From Thermoleophilia bacterium (GTDB lineage: Bacteria > Actinomycetota > Thermoleophilia > RBG-16-64-13): a stretch of 64,000 bases of DNA. Positions 24,607 to 34,295 of this stretch are shown piece after piece. The DNA is taken from the NCBI GenBank assembly GCA_027493445.1, contig JAOSKU010000001.1:3058822-3122821 (forward strand). The letters are read 5' to 3'. The notes under the pieces were generated by a model. It was given only the letters and a program-made list of their open reading frames with translations. It ran no database searches and was not told where the DNA came from. How positions within the stretch are numbered: the first letter of the stretch is position 1; every line of letters begins with the position of its first letter. Both the position numbers and the translations under genes were made by a program.

Positions 24607-26799
24607 TCAGCCGGCGGTCGGCGGCAGAGCGGTCGTGGGCGTTTGTGTGGGCGGCGGGCCCGTGGGGTACGTCGTCGAGGGCGGCTTGGTCGTGGGCGGG
24701 GAGATGGTGGGGGGCGTCGTCGTGGCCGGAGTGGTGCCCGGCGGGTTGGTTGGCGGTGCGGTGTTGCCGCTGGTATCCGGGTAGGTCAGGGGTGGGGCCA
24801 GGCTCGTGCTGCTGGAGTCGGAGCTGCTGGTGGTGGTGGGTTCGACCGCGTACCTGCTCGTGAACGTGTGGTCGTAGTCGACCATCTGGGCCGGGCGGGT
24901 GAAGTCCTCCTCTTCGTAGTCCTGCATCATCTGGCGCATGAACTTGCCCCAGATGGTGGCGGGAAAGCTCCCCCCAGTCACGCGGATGCCATGGACATTG
25001 CGCATCTCGATCTGGGCTTCGGGATGGCCGACCCAGACGGCCGTGGTCACCTGCGGCGTAAAGCCGCAAAACCACGCGTCCTGGTATTCCTGGGCCGTGC
25101 CCGTCTTGCCGGCAGCCGGGCGGTCGAGCCGGGCGCGGGTGCCGGTGCCCCGCTGTATGTTCTGTTCGAGTATCCTGGTGACCACGTAGGCTACTCCCGC
25201 GGAGACGGCCTGGGTCTTCTTGGGGTCGGCCTCCCAGATGACTTTCCCCTGGGAATCCTTTACCCTCAGAATGGCTGTGGGCTGTACATGCACCCCCTGG
25301 TTGGCCAGCGTCCCGTAGGCCGAGGCCATCTCCAGGGGAGACACTCCGTAGGTCAGACCGCCCAGGACGATGGCCGGGTTGGCGTTCAGGGTGCTGGTGA
25401 TGCCCATGCGCTGGGCGATGTCGATGATCCTGTCTACGCCCACGTCGAGGGCCAGCTGCGCGAAAACGGTGTTGTCGCTGCGCAGGGTGGCCTGGACCAG
25501 GCTCGAAGTGCCGTAGTAGCTGCCGCCGTAGGTCTTCACCCGCCAGGGCTCGCGACTGCCGGGGATATCCAGTTCGAGAGGCATGGACTCGTAGTAGGTG
25601 CTGTACGGGTCGACGCCCATCTCTACGGCGGCCGTCAGGGCGAAGGTCTTGAACGCTGATCCCGGCTGCCGGCGCCCTTGGGCAGCCAGGTTGAACTTCG
25701 ATGAGTCATAGTCGGTACCGCCTACCATGGCCCGGATGTAACCCGTGCGCGTCTCGATGGCCACCAGGGCGGCGGAGGGGTCGCCCGGCTCATCGAGGGT
25801 GGATGAGATGGCCTCCGCGGCCATCTGCTGATACTTGGGCTCGATGCTGGTATCTACGGTCAGCCCGCCCTTGAACACCATGTCCTCGCCGAACATATCG
25901 ATGAGCTGCTTGCGAACGTAGGCCACGAAGTACGGCTCCTGCACGCGCGTGTAGGGAGACGAAGCTGCGAGCCCCAAGGGCGACTCCGCGGCCTGCTTGT
26001 ACTCCTGGTATGGGATGAACCCGTTGCTGTACATGCGCGCGAGCACGACGTTGCGCCGAACGAGGGCGGCCTTCGGGTTGCTGCGCGGGTTGTATGCGGT
26101 GGGCGCGTTCGGGAGCCCAACCAGCAGGGCGGCCTCGGAAAGCGTCAGGTCCTTCGGGTCCTTGTCGAAGAAGGTTCGGGCGGCCGCCTGGATGCCGTAG
26201 GCGTTGGACCCGAAAAAGACCGTGTTCAGGTACTGGTCGAGGATCTCGTCCTTGCTCATGACGGATTCGAGCTGCCAGGCCAGAGCCATATCGCGGAACT
26301 TGCGCGTGAACGAGGTGTCCGTGCGATCGCTGTACAGGTTGCCCACCAGCAGCATGGTGATGGTGGATGCGCCCTCCACGATGCGGCCCGCTTCGAGGTC
26401 GCGGACAGCGGCCCGGGCCAGGCCCTCGAAGTCGACCCCCGTGTGCTCGTAGAAGCGCTCGTCCTCGACGGCGACCAGAGCGTCTTTTACCACCTGGGGA
26501 ATGCGCTCTCCGCCGACGATGGTGCGGTTCTCACCGCCGTGCAGGTAGGCCAGCAGCGTGCCGTCAGCCGCGAAGATGCGCGAGGTCTGCGCGAGGACGA
26601 CGGCCTTCTGGTCCTCGAGCCGGGGGATGTCGCGTCCCACGGCCGCCGCCGTTCGCAGGCCCAGGGTGAAGGCCCCGAGAGCGAGGACGACCAGCAGGAA
26701 TGGCGCGCAGAACAGGGCCACCGTCAGGGCCTGCTCGAGGCCTCTCTTCTGCTGGCGCCGGCGGCGCCGGTTGGCTCTCGCTCGGTGGTTGAGCTGCAT
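24607..26799 (-). CDS. Class A penicillin-binding protein (transglycosylase/transpeptidase)
   Basis: This 730-residue bifunctional peptidoglycan synthase has a basic N-terminus and one membrane anchor (residues 26-50). A GT51 domain (about 90-270) shows EDERFYEHTGVDFEGLARAA, GASTITMLLVGNLY and LDQYLNTVFFG. The transpeptidase domain has GSAFKT (SxxK), RSDN (SxN) and GKTGTAQ (KTG). The C-terminal 75 residues are a Thr/Pro-rich extracellular tail typical of actinobacterial PBP1 proteins. A TACAAT -10 element lies ten bases before the ATG. Confidence 0.95.
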   Translation of the reverse strand: MQLNHRARANRRRRRQQKRGLEQALTVALFCAPFLLVVLALGAFTLGLRTAAAVGRDIPRLEDQKAVVLAQTSRIFAADGTLLAYLHGGENRTIVGGERIPQVVKDALVAVEDERFYEHTGVDFEGLARAAVRDLEAGRIVEGASTITMLLVGNLYSDRTDTSFTRKFRDMALAWQLESVMSKDEILDQYLNTVFFGSNAYGIQAAARTFFDKDPKDLTLSEAALLVGLPNAPTAYNPRSNPKAALVRRNVVLARMYSNGFIPYQEYKQAAESPLGLAASSPYTRVQEPYFVAYVRKQLIDMFGEDMVFKGGLTVDTSIEPKYQQMAAEAISSTLDEPGDPSAALVAIETRTGYIRAMVGGTDYDSSKFNLAAQGRRQPGSAFKTFALTAAVEMGVDPYSTYYESMPLELDIPGSREPWRVKTYGGSYYGTSSLVQATLRSDNTVFAQLALDVGVDRIIDIAQRMGITSTLNANPAIVLGGLTYGVSPLEMASAYGTLANQGVHVQPTAILRVKDSQGKVIWEADPKKTQAVSAGVAYVVTRILEQNIQRGTGTRARLDRPAAGKTGTAQEYQDAWFCGFTPQVTTAVWVGHPEAQIEMRNVHGIRVTGGSFPATIWGKFMRQMMQDYEEEDFTRPAQMVDYDHTFTSRYAVEPTTTSSSDSSSTSLAPPLTYPDTSGNTAPPTNPPGTTPATTTPPTISPPTTKPPSTTYPTGPPPTQTPTTALPPTAG

Positions 26800-26808
26800 G
26801 GTGCCCTT

Positions 26809-26814
26809 ATTGTA
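26809..26814 (-). promoter_or_regulatory. -10 element of the penicillin-binding protein gene
   Basis: TACAAT on the minus strand ends ten bases before the ATG at 26799, so the transcript would start only a few bases before the start codon. The -35 region at the proper distance (GAAAGT) is weak. Confidence 0.35.
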
Positions 26815-26968
26815 GCGGAAAGGTCGGCTCCACTTTCAGAGGGGCCAGGAGCGCGTATGGTTCCCTAGCAGCGGCCCTCGGATGCGTCGATCCGCTCGCG
26901 GCCCAGGGCGATAGAAGCGCATGGACAGTCGATCCCCCACCCTGCGGGAAGGCCCCGGCTCCGCTTGA

Positions 26969-26998
26969 CTTGACATGTGTGGACTCAGATTTTATAAT
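26969..26998 (+). promoter_or_regulatory. Consensus promoter of the dnaK operon with overlapping HAIR-like HspR operator
   Basis: TTGACA (26970-26975), a 17-base spacer and TATAAT (26993-26998) form a perfect sigma-70 promoter. CTTGACA (26969-26975), seven bases and ACTCAGA (26983-26989) resemble the HAIR operator CTTGAGT-N7-ACTCAAG bound by HspR. The operator overlaps the -35 and spacer, so binding would block RNA polymerase. The hspR gene is at the end of the same cluster. Confidence 0.8.
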
Positions 26999-27042
26999 GC
27001 AACCAGGCTACAAGCACGCAACGGAGGTTCGGAGGAGAACTC

Positions 27043-28944
27043 ATGGGCAAGATCATCGGCATCGACTTGGGCACGACCAACTCCGCCATGGCCGTGCTCG
27101 AGGGCGGGGAGCCGACCATCATCCCCAACGCCGAAGGCGGACGGACGACGCCCTCTGTCGTCGCTTTCGCGAAAAGCGGGGAACGGCTGGTGGGCACGGT
27201 CGCCAAGCGGCAAGCGGTCACCAACCCCGAGAACACGGTCTTCTCGATCAAGCGCTTCATGGGGCGCAAGTACAACAACGTCACCGAGGAGATGAAGATC
27301 GTCCCCTACAAGGTGGAAGAAGGTCCAAACGGCGACGCACGAGTCCACATCAAGGGGGAGCAGTTCAGCCCGCCCGAGATCTCGGCCATGATCCTGCAGA
27401 AGCTCAAGCGAGACGCTGAGGCCTTCCTGGGCACCGAAATAGTTGAAGCAGTGATCACTGTACCAGCCTACTTCGACGACGCTCAGCGGCAGGCCACCAA
27501 GGACGCGGGCAAGATCGCCGGCCTGAACGTGCGTCGCATCATCAACGAGCCCACGGCGGCCTCGCTGGCGTATGGGCTGGACAAGGAGCAGGATCAGACC
27601 ATCCTGGTGTTCGACCTGGGCGGCGGCACCTTCGACGTCTCCATCCTCGAATTGGGCGAAGGCGTCTTCGAGGTCAAGTCCACGAACGGCGACACCCATC
27701 TAGGCGGCGACAATTGGGACAAGGCCATCGTCGATTGGATCGTGGCCGAGTTCAAGCGGGAGAAGGGCGTGGACCTGTCGAAAGACCGGTCGGCCCTGCA
27801 GCGTCTGTACGAGGCGGGCGAGAAGGCCAAGGTGGAGCTTTCCTCTATGGTGGAGACCACCATCAACCAGCCGTTCATCACCATGGACGAGAGCGGTCCG
27901 CTCCACTTGGAGCTCACTCTGACCCGGGCCAAGCTCGAGGAACTCACCAGCGACCTGCTCGACAGGGTCGTGGGCCCCACCAAGCAGGCCATGAAGGACG
28001 CCGGCCTCACCATGGGCGACATTCATCAGGTCGTGATGGTGGGCGGCATGACCCGCATGCCGGCCGTGGTCGAAAAGGTGCGGGGCCTCACCGGCAAGGA
28101 GCCCCACAAGGGTATCAATCCCGACGAGGTGGTGGCGCTCGGCGCGGCCATCCAGGGTGGTGTACTGGCCGGTGACGTCAAGGACGTGCTGCTGCTCGAC
28201 GTGACGCCGCTGTCGCTGGGTATCGAAACCAAAGGTGGCGTGTTCACCCGCCTCATCGAACGCAACACCACCATCCCTACCCGCAAGAGCGAGATCTTCT
28301 CGACGGCGGACGACGGCCAGACGTCGGTGGAGATCCACGTGCTGCAGGGCGAGCGTGACCTGGCCATGTACAACAAGACGCTGGGCAAGTTCCAGCTGAT
28401 GGGCATCCCGCCGGCGCCGCGGGGCATCCCGCAGATCGAGGTCACCTTCGACATCGACGCAAACGGCATCACTCACGTCTCGGCCAAGGACCTGGCCACC
28501 GGCAACGAGCAGAAGATCATGATCAAGAGCTCGAGCGGCCTGTCCGACGAGGAGATCAAGCAGATGGTGCGCGACGCCGAGTCGCATGCCGACGAGGACC
28601 GCAAGAAGAAAGAGGTCGTGGAGACCAAGAACCAGGCCGAGAACCTGGTCTACTCCACGCGCAAGTCCCTCAAGGACCTGGGTGACAAGGTCGACGGCGC
28701 CTCCAGGAGCGCCATCGAGGACGCGGCCAAGGAGGTCGAGGAGGCCCTCAAGGGCGACGACGTGGAGCTCATCCGCTCCAAGATGAACGCCCTGCAAGAG
28801 GCGGCTTACAAGCTGTCCGAGGCGGCCTATCAAGCGGCGCAGGCAGGCGCCGGCGCCGGTGGGCCCAGCGGGGATGGCGCTGCTGGACCCGAGGACGAGG
28901 TCGTCGAGGAAGCCGAGTACGAGGTGATCGACGAGGACAAGTAG
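27043..28944 (+). CDS. dnaK: Molecular chaperone DnaK
   Basis: This 633-residue Hsp70 has the phosphate-binding segments [18 protein letters not shown] and [17 protein letters not shown] in the ATPase domain, [13 protein letters not shown], the linker [15 protein letters not shown], a beta-sandwich substrate domain and a helical lid ending in an acidic [12 protein letters not shown] tail. ATG 27043 follows GGAGG (27030-27034). It is the first gene of the heat-shock cluster under the HAIR-overlapped promoter. Confidence 0.98.
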   Translation: MGKIIGIDLGTTNSAMAVLEGGEPTIIPNAEGGRTTPSVVAFAKSGERLVGTVAKRQAVTNPENTVFSIKRFMGRKYNNVTEEMKIVPYKVEEGPNGDARVHIKGEQFSPPEISAMILQKLKRDAEAFLGTEIVEAVITVPAYFDDAQRQATKDAGKIAGLNVRRIINEPTAASLAYGLDKEQDQTILVFDLGGGTFDVSILELGEGVFEVKSTNGDTHLGGDNWDKAIVDWIVAEFKREKGVDLSKDRSALQRLYEAGEKAKVELSSMVETTINQPFITMDESGPLHLELTLTRAKLEELTSDLLDRVVGPTKQAMKDAGLTMGDIHQVVMVGGMTRMPAVVEKVRGLTGKEPHKGINPDEVVALGAAIQGGVLAGDVKDVLLLDVTPLSLGIETKGGVFTRLIERNTTIPTRKSEIFSTADDGQTSVEIHVLQGERDLAMYNKTLGKFQLMGIPPAPRGIPQIEVTFDIDANGITHVSAKDLATGNEQKIMIKSSSGLSDEEIKQMVRDAESHADEDRKKKEVVETKNQAENLVYSTRKSLKDLGDKVDGASRSAIEDAAKEVEEALKGDDVELIRSKMNALQEAAYKLSEAAYQAAQAGAGAGGPSGDGAAGPEDEVVEEAEYEVIDEDK

Positions 28945-28951
28945 GAATCGT

Positions 28952-28966
28952 GGCACCCTGGGTGCC
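28952..28966. promoter_or_regulatory. Short hairpin between dnaK and hsp20
   Basis: GGCACCC-T-GGGTGCC can fold as a tight stem six or seven base pairs long. There is no T-run, so it is more likely an RNA-processing or attenuating hairpin that sets dnaK above the downstream genes than a full terminator. Confidence 0.3.
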
Positions 28967-29051
28967 GTGGGGCGCCCGTCCACAGGGCGGCTCGGCGCGC
29001 CCCCGGCGCTCTGACGAGCAGGACATACGACAGAAAGGAGAGGTGATCGAC

Positions 29052-29537
29052 ATGGCAATTGTACGTTGGGACCCGTTCCGTGAGCTCACGTCTCTGCAGA
29101 ACGAGTTCAACCGGCTCTTCGCCCGCATGGGCGGGGGCGACAGCGGCGAGCGGCAGTCCTGGATTCCGTCGGTGGACGTGATCGAGACCAAGGACGCTAT
29201 CAAGCTCAGGGCCGAGCTACCGGGCATCGACCCCGAGGCCATCAAGCTCGAGGTGGAGGAGAACGTCCTCACACTGAGCGGCGAGCGGCGGTTCGAGGAG
29301 GAGGTGGACGAGGACAAGTACTACCGCATCGAGCGGCGGTACGGCTCGTTCACCCGGAGCTTGGCGTTGCCCCAGAACGTGAACACTGAGGCCATCGAGG
29401 CCCATTACGAGAATGGCGTGCTCGAGGTCACGGTGCCGAAGATTGAGGAGGCCAGGCCCAAGAGGATCGCCGTCAAGGTAGGCGAGGGAGGTCACAGGAT
29501 CGTGGAGAGCACGTCCACGGAGAAGACGGAGTCTTAG
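29052..29537 (+). CDS. Small heat-shock protein, Hsp20 family
   Basis: This 161-residue protein has a central alpha-crystallin domain: SWIPSVDVIETKDAIKLRAE, LPGIDPEAIKLEVEENVLTL, YGSFTRSLALPQNVNTEAIE and ENGVLEVTVPK. The N-terminal MAIVRWDPFRELTSLQNEFN is typical of bacterial Hsp20. ATG 29052 is preceded by AAAGGAG. It holds unfolding clients for the DnaK/ClpB machinery encoded around it and lies in the dnaK transcription unit. Confidence 0.95.
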   Translation: MAIVRWDPFRELTSLQNEFNRLFARMGGGDSGERQSWIPSVDVIETKDAIKLRAELPGIDPEAIKLEVEENVLTLSGERRFEEEVDEDKYYRIERRYGSFTRSLALPQNVNTEAIEAHYENGVLEVTVPKIEEARPKRIAVKVGEGGHRIVESTSTEKTES

Positions 29538-29539
29538 GA

Positions 29540-29786
29540 GGCTGTTGAAGATCGAAGCCTTGGCCCCCAGAACACACTGGACGGCGCGATACGGCGTCCT
29601 CAGGCGCGCCCGTAGCGCTTTGTTGGAGCTCGTGCCAGCCCGAAGCCTTGGCCGCCGGGGTGCACTGGACGGCACGAATGCGTCGTCCTCGGTCGTGCCC
29701 GTGGCCTCCGGCCACGGCGCTCCCTGCGTCCTTGCCTCGCACTCGCCCAGCGCGCCCCAGCGGCGAAGCGTCATTCTTCAACAGCC
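29540..29786 (-). repeat. Complete copy of the dispersed repeat, inserted between hsp20 and grpE
   Basis: The 247-base element begins GGCTGTTGAAG and ends CTTCAACAGCC, so its termini are inverted repeats. The inside contains the shared GCCTTGGCC, GTCCTC and CTCCCTGCGTCCTTGCCTCGC blocks. It starts a few bases after the hsp20 stop and splits the otherwise compact heat-shock cluster. Orientation is opposite to the 62979 copy. Confidence 0.85.
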
Positions 29787-29879
29787 TCTAGCCGAGACCG
29801 CGGCGGGGGGGGGCGCCGCCCCCGCCCGCCGCCTCGACATGACGGCGCGGCAAGACCACCATCCGCTGATCGAGGACCG

Positions 29880-30593
29880 ATGACTGAATCGAAGAAGAGA
29901 ACGATACCGATCCGCAACCACGAGCCCCCAGGGTCCGCCGGTTGGGAGGCCGAATCGGCTGAGTCCGAGGCACCCGGGCCCGACAGTCCTTCGGCTGCGG
30001 ACTCCAGGGGCACGAAAGAAGCGCCCTCCCCGACCTCGGCGGATACCGCGGTCCAATCCCCGACTTCCCCCGAGCCCCCGCTCGCCTCGAGCGACGACCA
30101 CCGGCGTGCGCCCGAAGCGCCGGCCGAAGAGGCGCTCTTGGCGGTGACCGCGGAGCGCGACGAGTACTTCGACGCTCTGCTCCGGTTGAAAGCGGAGTTC
30201 GAGAACTACCGCAAGCGCTCCCAGCGCGAGATCCTGGAGACCGGCTCGCGGGCGCGCGCTTCGCTCCTGGGCGAGTTCTTGCCGGTCCTGGACAACCTGC
30301 GCCGGGCGCTCGACGCCGCCGAGCATCACGAGGAGGGTAAGGTCCTCGACGGGGTCCGCCTCACGCACAACCTGTTCGCCAGTTTGCTCCTCAAGGAAGG
30401 CGTCACCCCCATGGAGCCGCGAGGGCAGCTCTTCGATCCCGAGAAGCACGATGCCATGCTCTCCCGACCCGCGGAGTGCGAAGAGGGCATCATCAGCGAC
30501 GTCCTCGATGAAGGCTATATGTTTGGGGACAGGGTGCTGCGGCCGGCCAAGGTCGTGGTGTCGTCGGGCCCGCCCGGCGAGGCCCCGGTCTGA
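29880..30593 (+). CDS. grpE: Nucleotide exchange factor GrpE
   Basis: This 237-residue protein has a long, acidic, low-complexity N-terminus (about 80 residues, Pro/Ser/Glu-rich). The GrpE coiled coil (ERDEYFDALLRLKAEFENYR, KRSQREI) and head domain follow (VLDNLRRALDAAE, GVTPMEPRGQLFDPEKHDAM, VLDEGYMFGDRVLRPAKVVV). It releases ADP from DnaK. It lies 14 bases before dnaJ, with which it is certainly co-transcribed. It is separated from hsp20 by the repeat. Confidence 0.96.
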   Translation: MTESKKRTIPIRNHEPPGSAGWEAESAESEAPGPDSPSAADSRGTKEAPSPTSADTAVQSPTSPEPPLASSDDHRRAPEAPAEEALLAVTAERDEYFDALLRLKAEFENYRKRSQREILETGSRARASLLGEFLPVLDNLRRALDAAEHHEEGKVLDGVRLTHNLFASLLLKEGVTPMEPRGQLFDPEKHDAMLSRPAECEEGIISDVLDEGYMFGDRVLRPAKVVVSSGPPGEAPV

Positions 30594-30604
30594 TTCGGGG
30601 GTAG

Positions 30605-31720
<1,116 letters not shown>

Positions 31721-31745
31721 CGCACGGGCCGAAAGGGTGAACCAC

Positions 31746-32159
31746 ATGCCCGGCGATGACAGAAGGCGACCGCTCTTCATGATCTCCGTTGCCGCAGAGC
31801 TGGCGGAGATGCACCCTCAGACTCTGCGCATGTACGAGCGCAAGGGCCTCATCCGGCCCAACCGCTCGTCGAAGCAGACCCGCCTATACTCCATGGAAGA
31901 TGTCGATCGGCTGCGTCGCATCCAGCGCCTGACCAGCGAGGCGGGGCTCAACCTGGCCGGTGTAGAGCAGGTGCTGGAGCTCGAAGGCCGGCTGGAGCAG
32001 CTCCGGGCCCGGGTGAGCGAGCTGGAGAGCGAGATCGACGAGCTGGTGCGGCAGGCGGCCGCGCAGATGGAAGAGGTCCACCGCTCCTATCGTAAGGAGC
32101 TCGTCGCACTCCCCTCGCGGGAGGTCGTGGTCCGTACGACGTTCCGAACGCGGCGGTGA
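31746..32159 (+). CDS. hspR: MerR-family heat-shock repressor HspR
   Basis: This 137-residue protein has an N-terminal MerR winged helix ([40 protein letters not shown]) and a coiled coil from residue 70 ([20 protein letters not shown]). HspR represses the dnaK operon by binding HAIR sites, with DnaK as co-repressor. A HAIR-like site lies over the dnaK promoter here. ATG 31746 is favoured; GTG 31737 is an alternative. It overlaps the next gene by four bases. Confidence 0.93.
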   Translation: MPGDDRRRPLFMISVAAELAEMHPQTLRMYERKGLIRPNRSSKQTRLYSMEDVDRLRRIQRLTSEAGLNLAGVEQVLELEGRLEQLRARVSELESEIDELVRQAAAQMEEVHRSYRKELVALPSREVVVRTTFRTRR

Positions 32160-32695
32160 GCGCTCCGGCGATGCAGCCCGACCGCTGCGCCAACCATCCT
32201 GACCGGGAGACGATGGTTCGCTGCAGCAACTGCGGAAAGCCTATCTGCCCCGATTGCATGGTGTATTCCGCCGTGGGCATCAAGTGTCGCGAATGCGCCA
32301 AGATGCCCAGGTCGGCGCTGATCACCATGAGGCCGGAGCGCTGGGCCCGGGCGATAGCCGCGGCCTTGGGCGCGGGCACGGCGGTGGGCTTCGCCTACTA
32401 CTTCTTTCTGTCGGGGATGGGGTTCTTCTTCTTCATCTTCTTCCTGGGGGCCGGCATCGGTTATCTGGTGGGTGAGGCGGTGTTCCGAGCCAGCGGCTAC
32501 TACCACGGGCCGCAGACGGCTCTGCTGGCTGTGGCCGGGACCGTGTGGGCCTTCGTCTTCCCCCCGCTGGTGGCGGCGCTGGCGAGTTTCGGTGTGAGCT
32601 GGGATGCGGTAGTCTTCAGTGTGTCGAGGGGGGCGGTGGCGAACTGGGTGGTCATGGCCATCGCGGGCTACGTGGCCTACCAGCGGAACCGCTGA
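32156..32695 (+). CDS. B-box zinc-finger membrane protein
   Basis: This 179-residue protein has an N-terminal zinc-binding segment ([39 protein letters not shown]) followed by about four membrane helices, one notably Phe-rich ([19 protein letters not shown]). GTG 32156 overlaps the hspR stop, so it is translationally coupled to the heat-shock operon. Such proteins are often found near rhomboid or stress genes; the function is unknown. Confidence 0.75.
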   Translation: MSAPAMQPDRCANHPDRETMVRCSNCGKPICPDCMVYSAVGIKCRECAKMPRSALITMRPERWARAIAAALGAGTAVGFAYYFFLSGMGFFFFIFFLGAGIGYLVGEAVFRASGYYHGPQTALLAVAGTVWAFVFPPLVAALASFGVSWDAVVFSVSRGAVANWVVMAIAGYVAYQRNR

Positions 32696-32714
32696 TTCGG
32701 GAGGCGCCGGCGGC

Positions 32715-32893
32715 GTGGTGGATTGGGGCAAGATCAAGAGCTTTCTCTGGGGCGGCGTCCTGGGGGGTTGATCGGGCTGGTATTCGCGCCCCGCCGGCGG
32801 GTACCCGTGGTGAACCCGTCGCTGTGGCATGCGGGGGAACCCCACGCCTTCTCGAGCGCGCCCTGCTATCGGGAGGACGAGGACTTCACCTAG
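32715..32893 (+). CDS. Small YtxH-like membrane protein, frame split at a G-run
   Basis: The frame reads MVDWGKIKSFLWGGVLGG and then, after one missing base in the GGGGGG run at 32762-32767, LIGLVFAPRRRVPVVNPSLW and a short acidic tail. GGVLGGLIGLVFAPRR is the typical YtxH membrane-helix pattern. The total length of 179 bases is one short of whole codons. It follows the B-box gene by 19 bases. Function unknown; it is easily missed because of the frameshift. Confidence 0.5.
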
Positions 32894-32909
32894 AGTTCGA
32901 CCATGTGTC

Positions 32910-33043
32910 CAGAATGACGCTTCGCCGCCGGGGCGCGACGGGCGAGTGCAAGGCAAGGACGCAAGGAGCGCTCGCAGCCAGTGCCACGGGCGCGACCGAG
33001 GACGCCGCATCGCGCCGTCCCGTGCGGCTGCGGCGTCCCGCGG
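32910..33043 (+). repeat. Partial copy of the dispersed repeat
   Basis: It contains AATGACGCTTCGCCGCCGGG, GGCAAGGACGCA, GACCGAGGACGCCGCATCGC and CCCGTGCGGC, in the same order as the 62979 copy. Neither inverted terminus is complete. It lies just before the ribosome site of the next gene. Confidence 0.8.
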
Positions 33044-33057
33044 AACCAGGAGGTCTC

Positions 33058-33777
33058 ATGGCAGGGAACATCTACCGCTGGGACATTGTCGTTCCCGCCC
33101 ATCGCTACGTGTTTGCGGTCCAGGACGGGCGCATCGTGGAGTTTGTCGAGCGTGGAGAAGAGTCCTTCCACCGCTTCTCCCGCTATCAGGCCATCAAACC
33201 CGACCATCCGGTCCACGGCATGATCGCCTGGCCGAACACCGTGCTGCTGCGGGGTCCTCTCACGGTGGTCGTCGACCCGGGGCTGGTCATCCAGGGGCCG
33301 CCTCTGCTTCTAGGGCTGGAGCGGTTGGGCGTCGATCCCGAGGATGTGGATCTGGTCGTCAACACCCATCACCACGTGGACCACACCCACGCCAACGTGT
33401 ATTTCCCCGGGGCCACCGGAGTCATCCACAAGTGGGAGTACAACCGCTACCTGTCCGAGTACCGTCTAGGCTTCGAGCCACCCAACCTGCGTCTGCTGGA
33501 GGGTGAGGAAGGCGAGATCGGACCCGGGCTGCGCTTTCTTCTCACCCCTGGGCACACGGCCGCTTCCATCTGCGTGGTCGCCCGAGTGGCGGAGGGCACT
33601 TTGGTGGTGGCCGGCGACACCGTAGGCCCTCTGCCGGAGTACTTCGACCGCATGAAACTGCCTGACGGTTTTCCCGAACGAAAGGCGCTCATCGACAGCT
33701 GGTGGAAGATCAGGGAGCTACGGCCCGATGTGCTCATACCCGGACACAATCCCCTGATGATGCCCGCGCGAGACTGA
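33058..33777 (+). CDS. Metallo-beta-lactamase-fold hydrolase
   Basis: This 239-residue protein has the MBL metal motif NTHHHVDHTHAN, LTPGHTAASICVVA, VVAGDTVGPLPEYFDRM and a final LIPGHNPLM. The first part has a beta-sandwich with VVVDPGLVIQGPP. ATG 33058 is preceded by AGGAGG. Substrate unknown; the extended HxHxDH set suggests a binuclear zinc or iron hydrolase. It is a single gene between a repeat and the FmdB gene. Confidence 0.85.
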   Translation: MAGNIYRWDIVVPAHRYVFAVQDGRIVEFVERGEESFHRFSRYQAIKPDHPVHGMIAWPNTVLLRGPLTVVVDPGLVIQGPPLLLGLERLGVDPEDVDLVVNTHHHVDHTHANVYFPGATGVIHKWEYNRYLSEYRLGFEPPNLRLLEGEEGEIGPGLRFLLTPGHTAASICVVARVAEGTLVVAGDTVGPLPEYFDRMKLPDGFPERKALIDSWWKIRELRPDVLIPGHNPLMMPARD

Positions 33778-33952
33778 TCCAGCCGGAGCGTGATCCGGGG
33801 CGCCCGGGTGTGCATCCGAAGGCTTTGATTGAATGTGCAGGGCTTCTGGCAGTCGCAACAGGAGAGTGCCAGACTGGGGGTCGGGACGACTCCCCAAGTG
33901 GGCTCTCTTCCGCTATACTGGGGAAGATTTGTCGCCCAAGGAGGTGGATTCG

Positions 33953-34273
33953 TTGCCCACGTACGAATACCGATGCGTCGACTGCAACTATCAGTTCGAG
34001 CGCTTCCAGAAGATGTCCGACGACCCCGTGACCGAGTGCGACTCGTGTGGCGGTGAGGTCCAGCGGGTACTCTTTCCCGTAGCCATCCACTTCAAGGGGA
34101 GCGGCTTCTACACCACCGATTACGCTAAGAAGAGCACCCTCTGTCCTTCCAACGGGAATGGCGGCGCCGCCTCTGAGAGCGCGCCGTCGGACTCGGGCAA
34201 GAGCGAGACGGCCGCCAGCAAGGACGCTTCCTCCAAGGAGCCCGCCGCCAAGGCCTCCGTCTCCAACGGTTAG
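33953..34273 (+). CDS. FmdB-family zinc-ribbon protein
   Basis: This 106-residue protein starts MPTYEYRCVDCNYQFERFQK and has CDSCGGEVQRVLFPVAIHFK GSGFY, the FmdB/CxxC_CxxC_SSSS pattern, with two CxxC knuckles. The last 40 residues are low-complexity Ser/Ala/Lys. TTG 33953 is chosen for its AAGGAGG site eight bases upstream and because the family begins MPTYEY. A TATACT at 33914-33919 may be its -10 element. The role of the family is unclear. Confidence 0.85.
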   Translation: MPTYEYRCVDCNYQFERFQKMSDDPVTECDSCGGEVQRVLFPVAIHFKGSGFYTTDYAKKSTLCPSNGNGGAASESAPSDSGKSETAASKDASSKEPAAKASVSNG

Positions 34274-34295
34274 CCAGGGCTACGATAGGAGCACG

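Noticed and set aside
27700..29058. Long open frame opposite dnaK
   Set aside because: Antisense shadow of the conserved dnaK coding sequence; no independent support.
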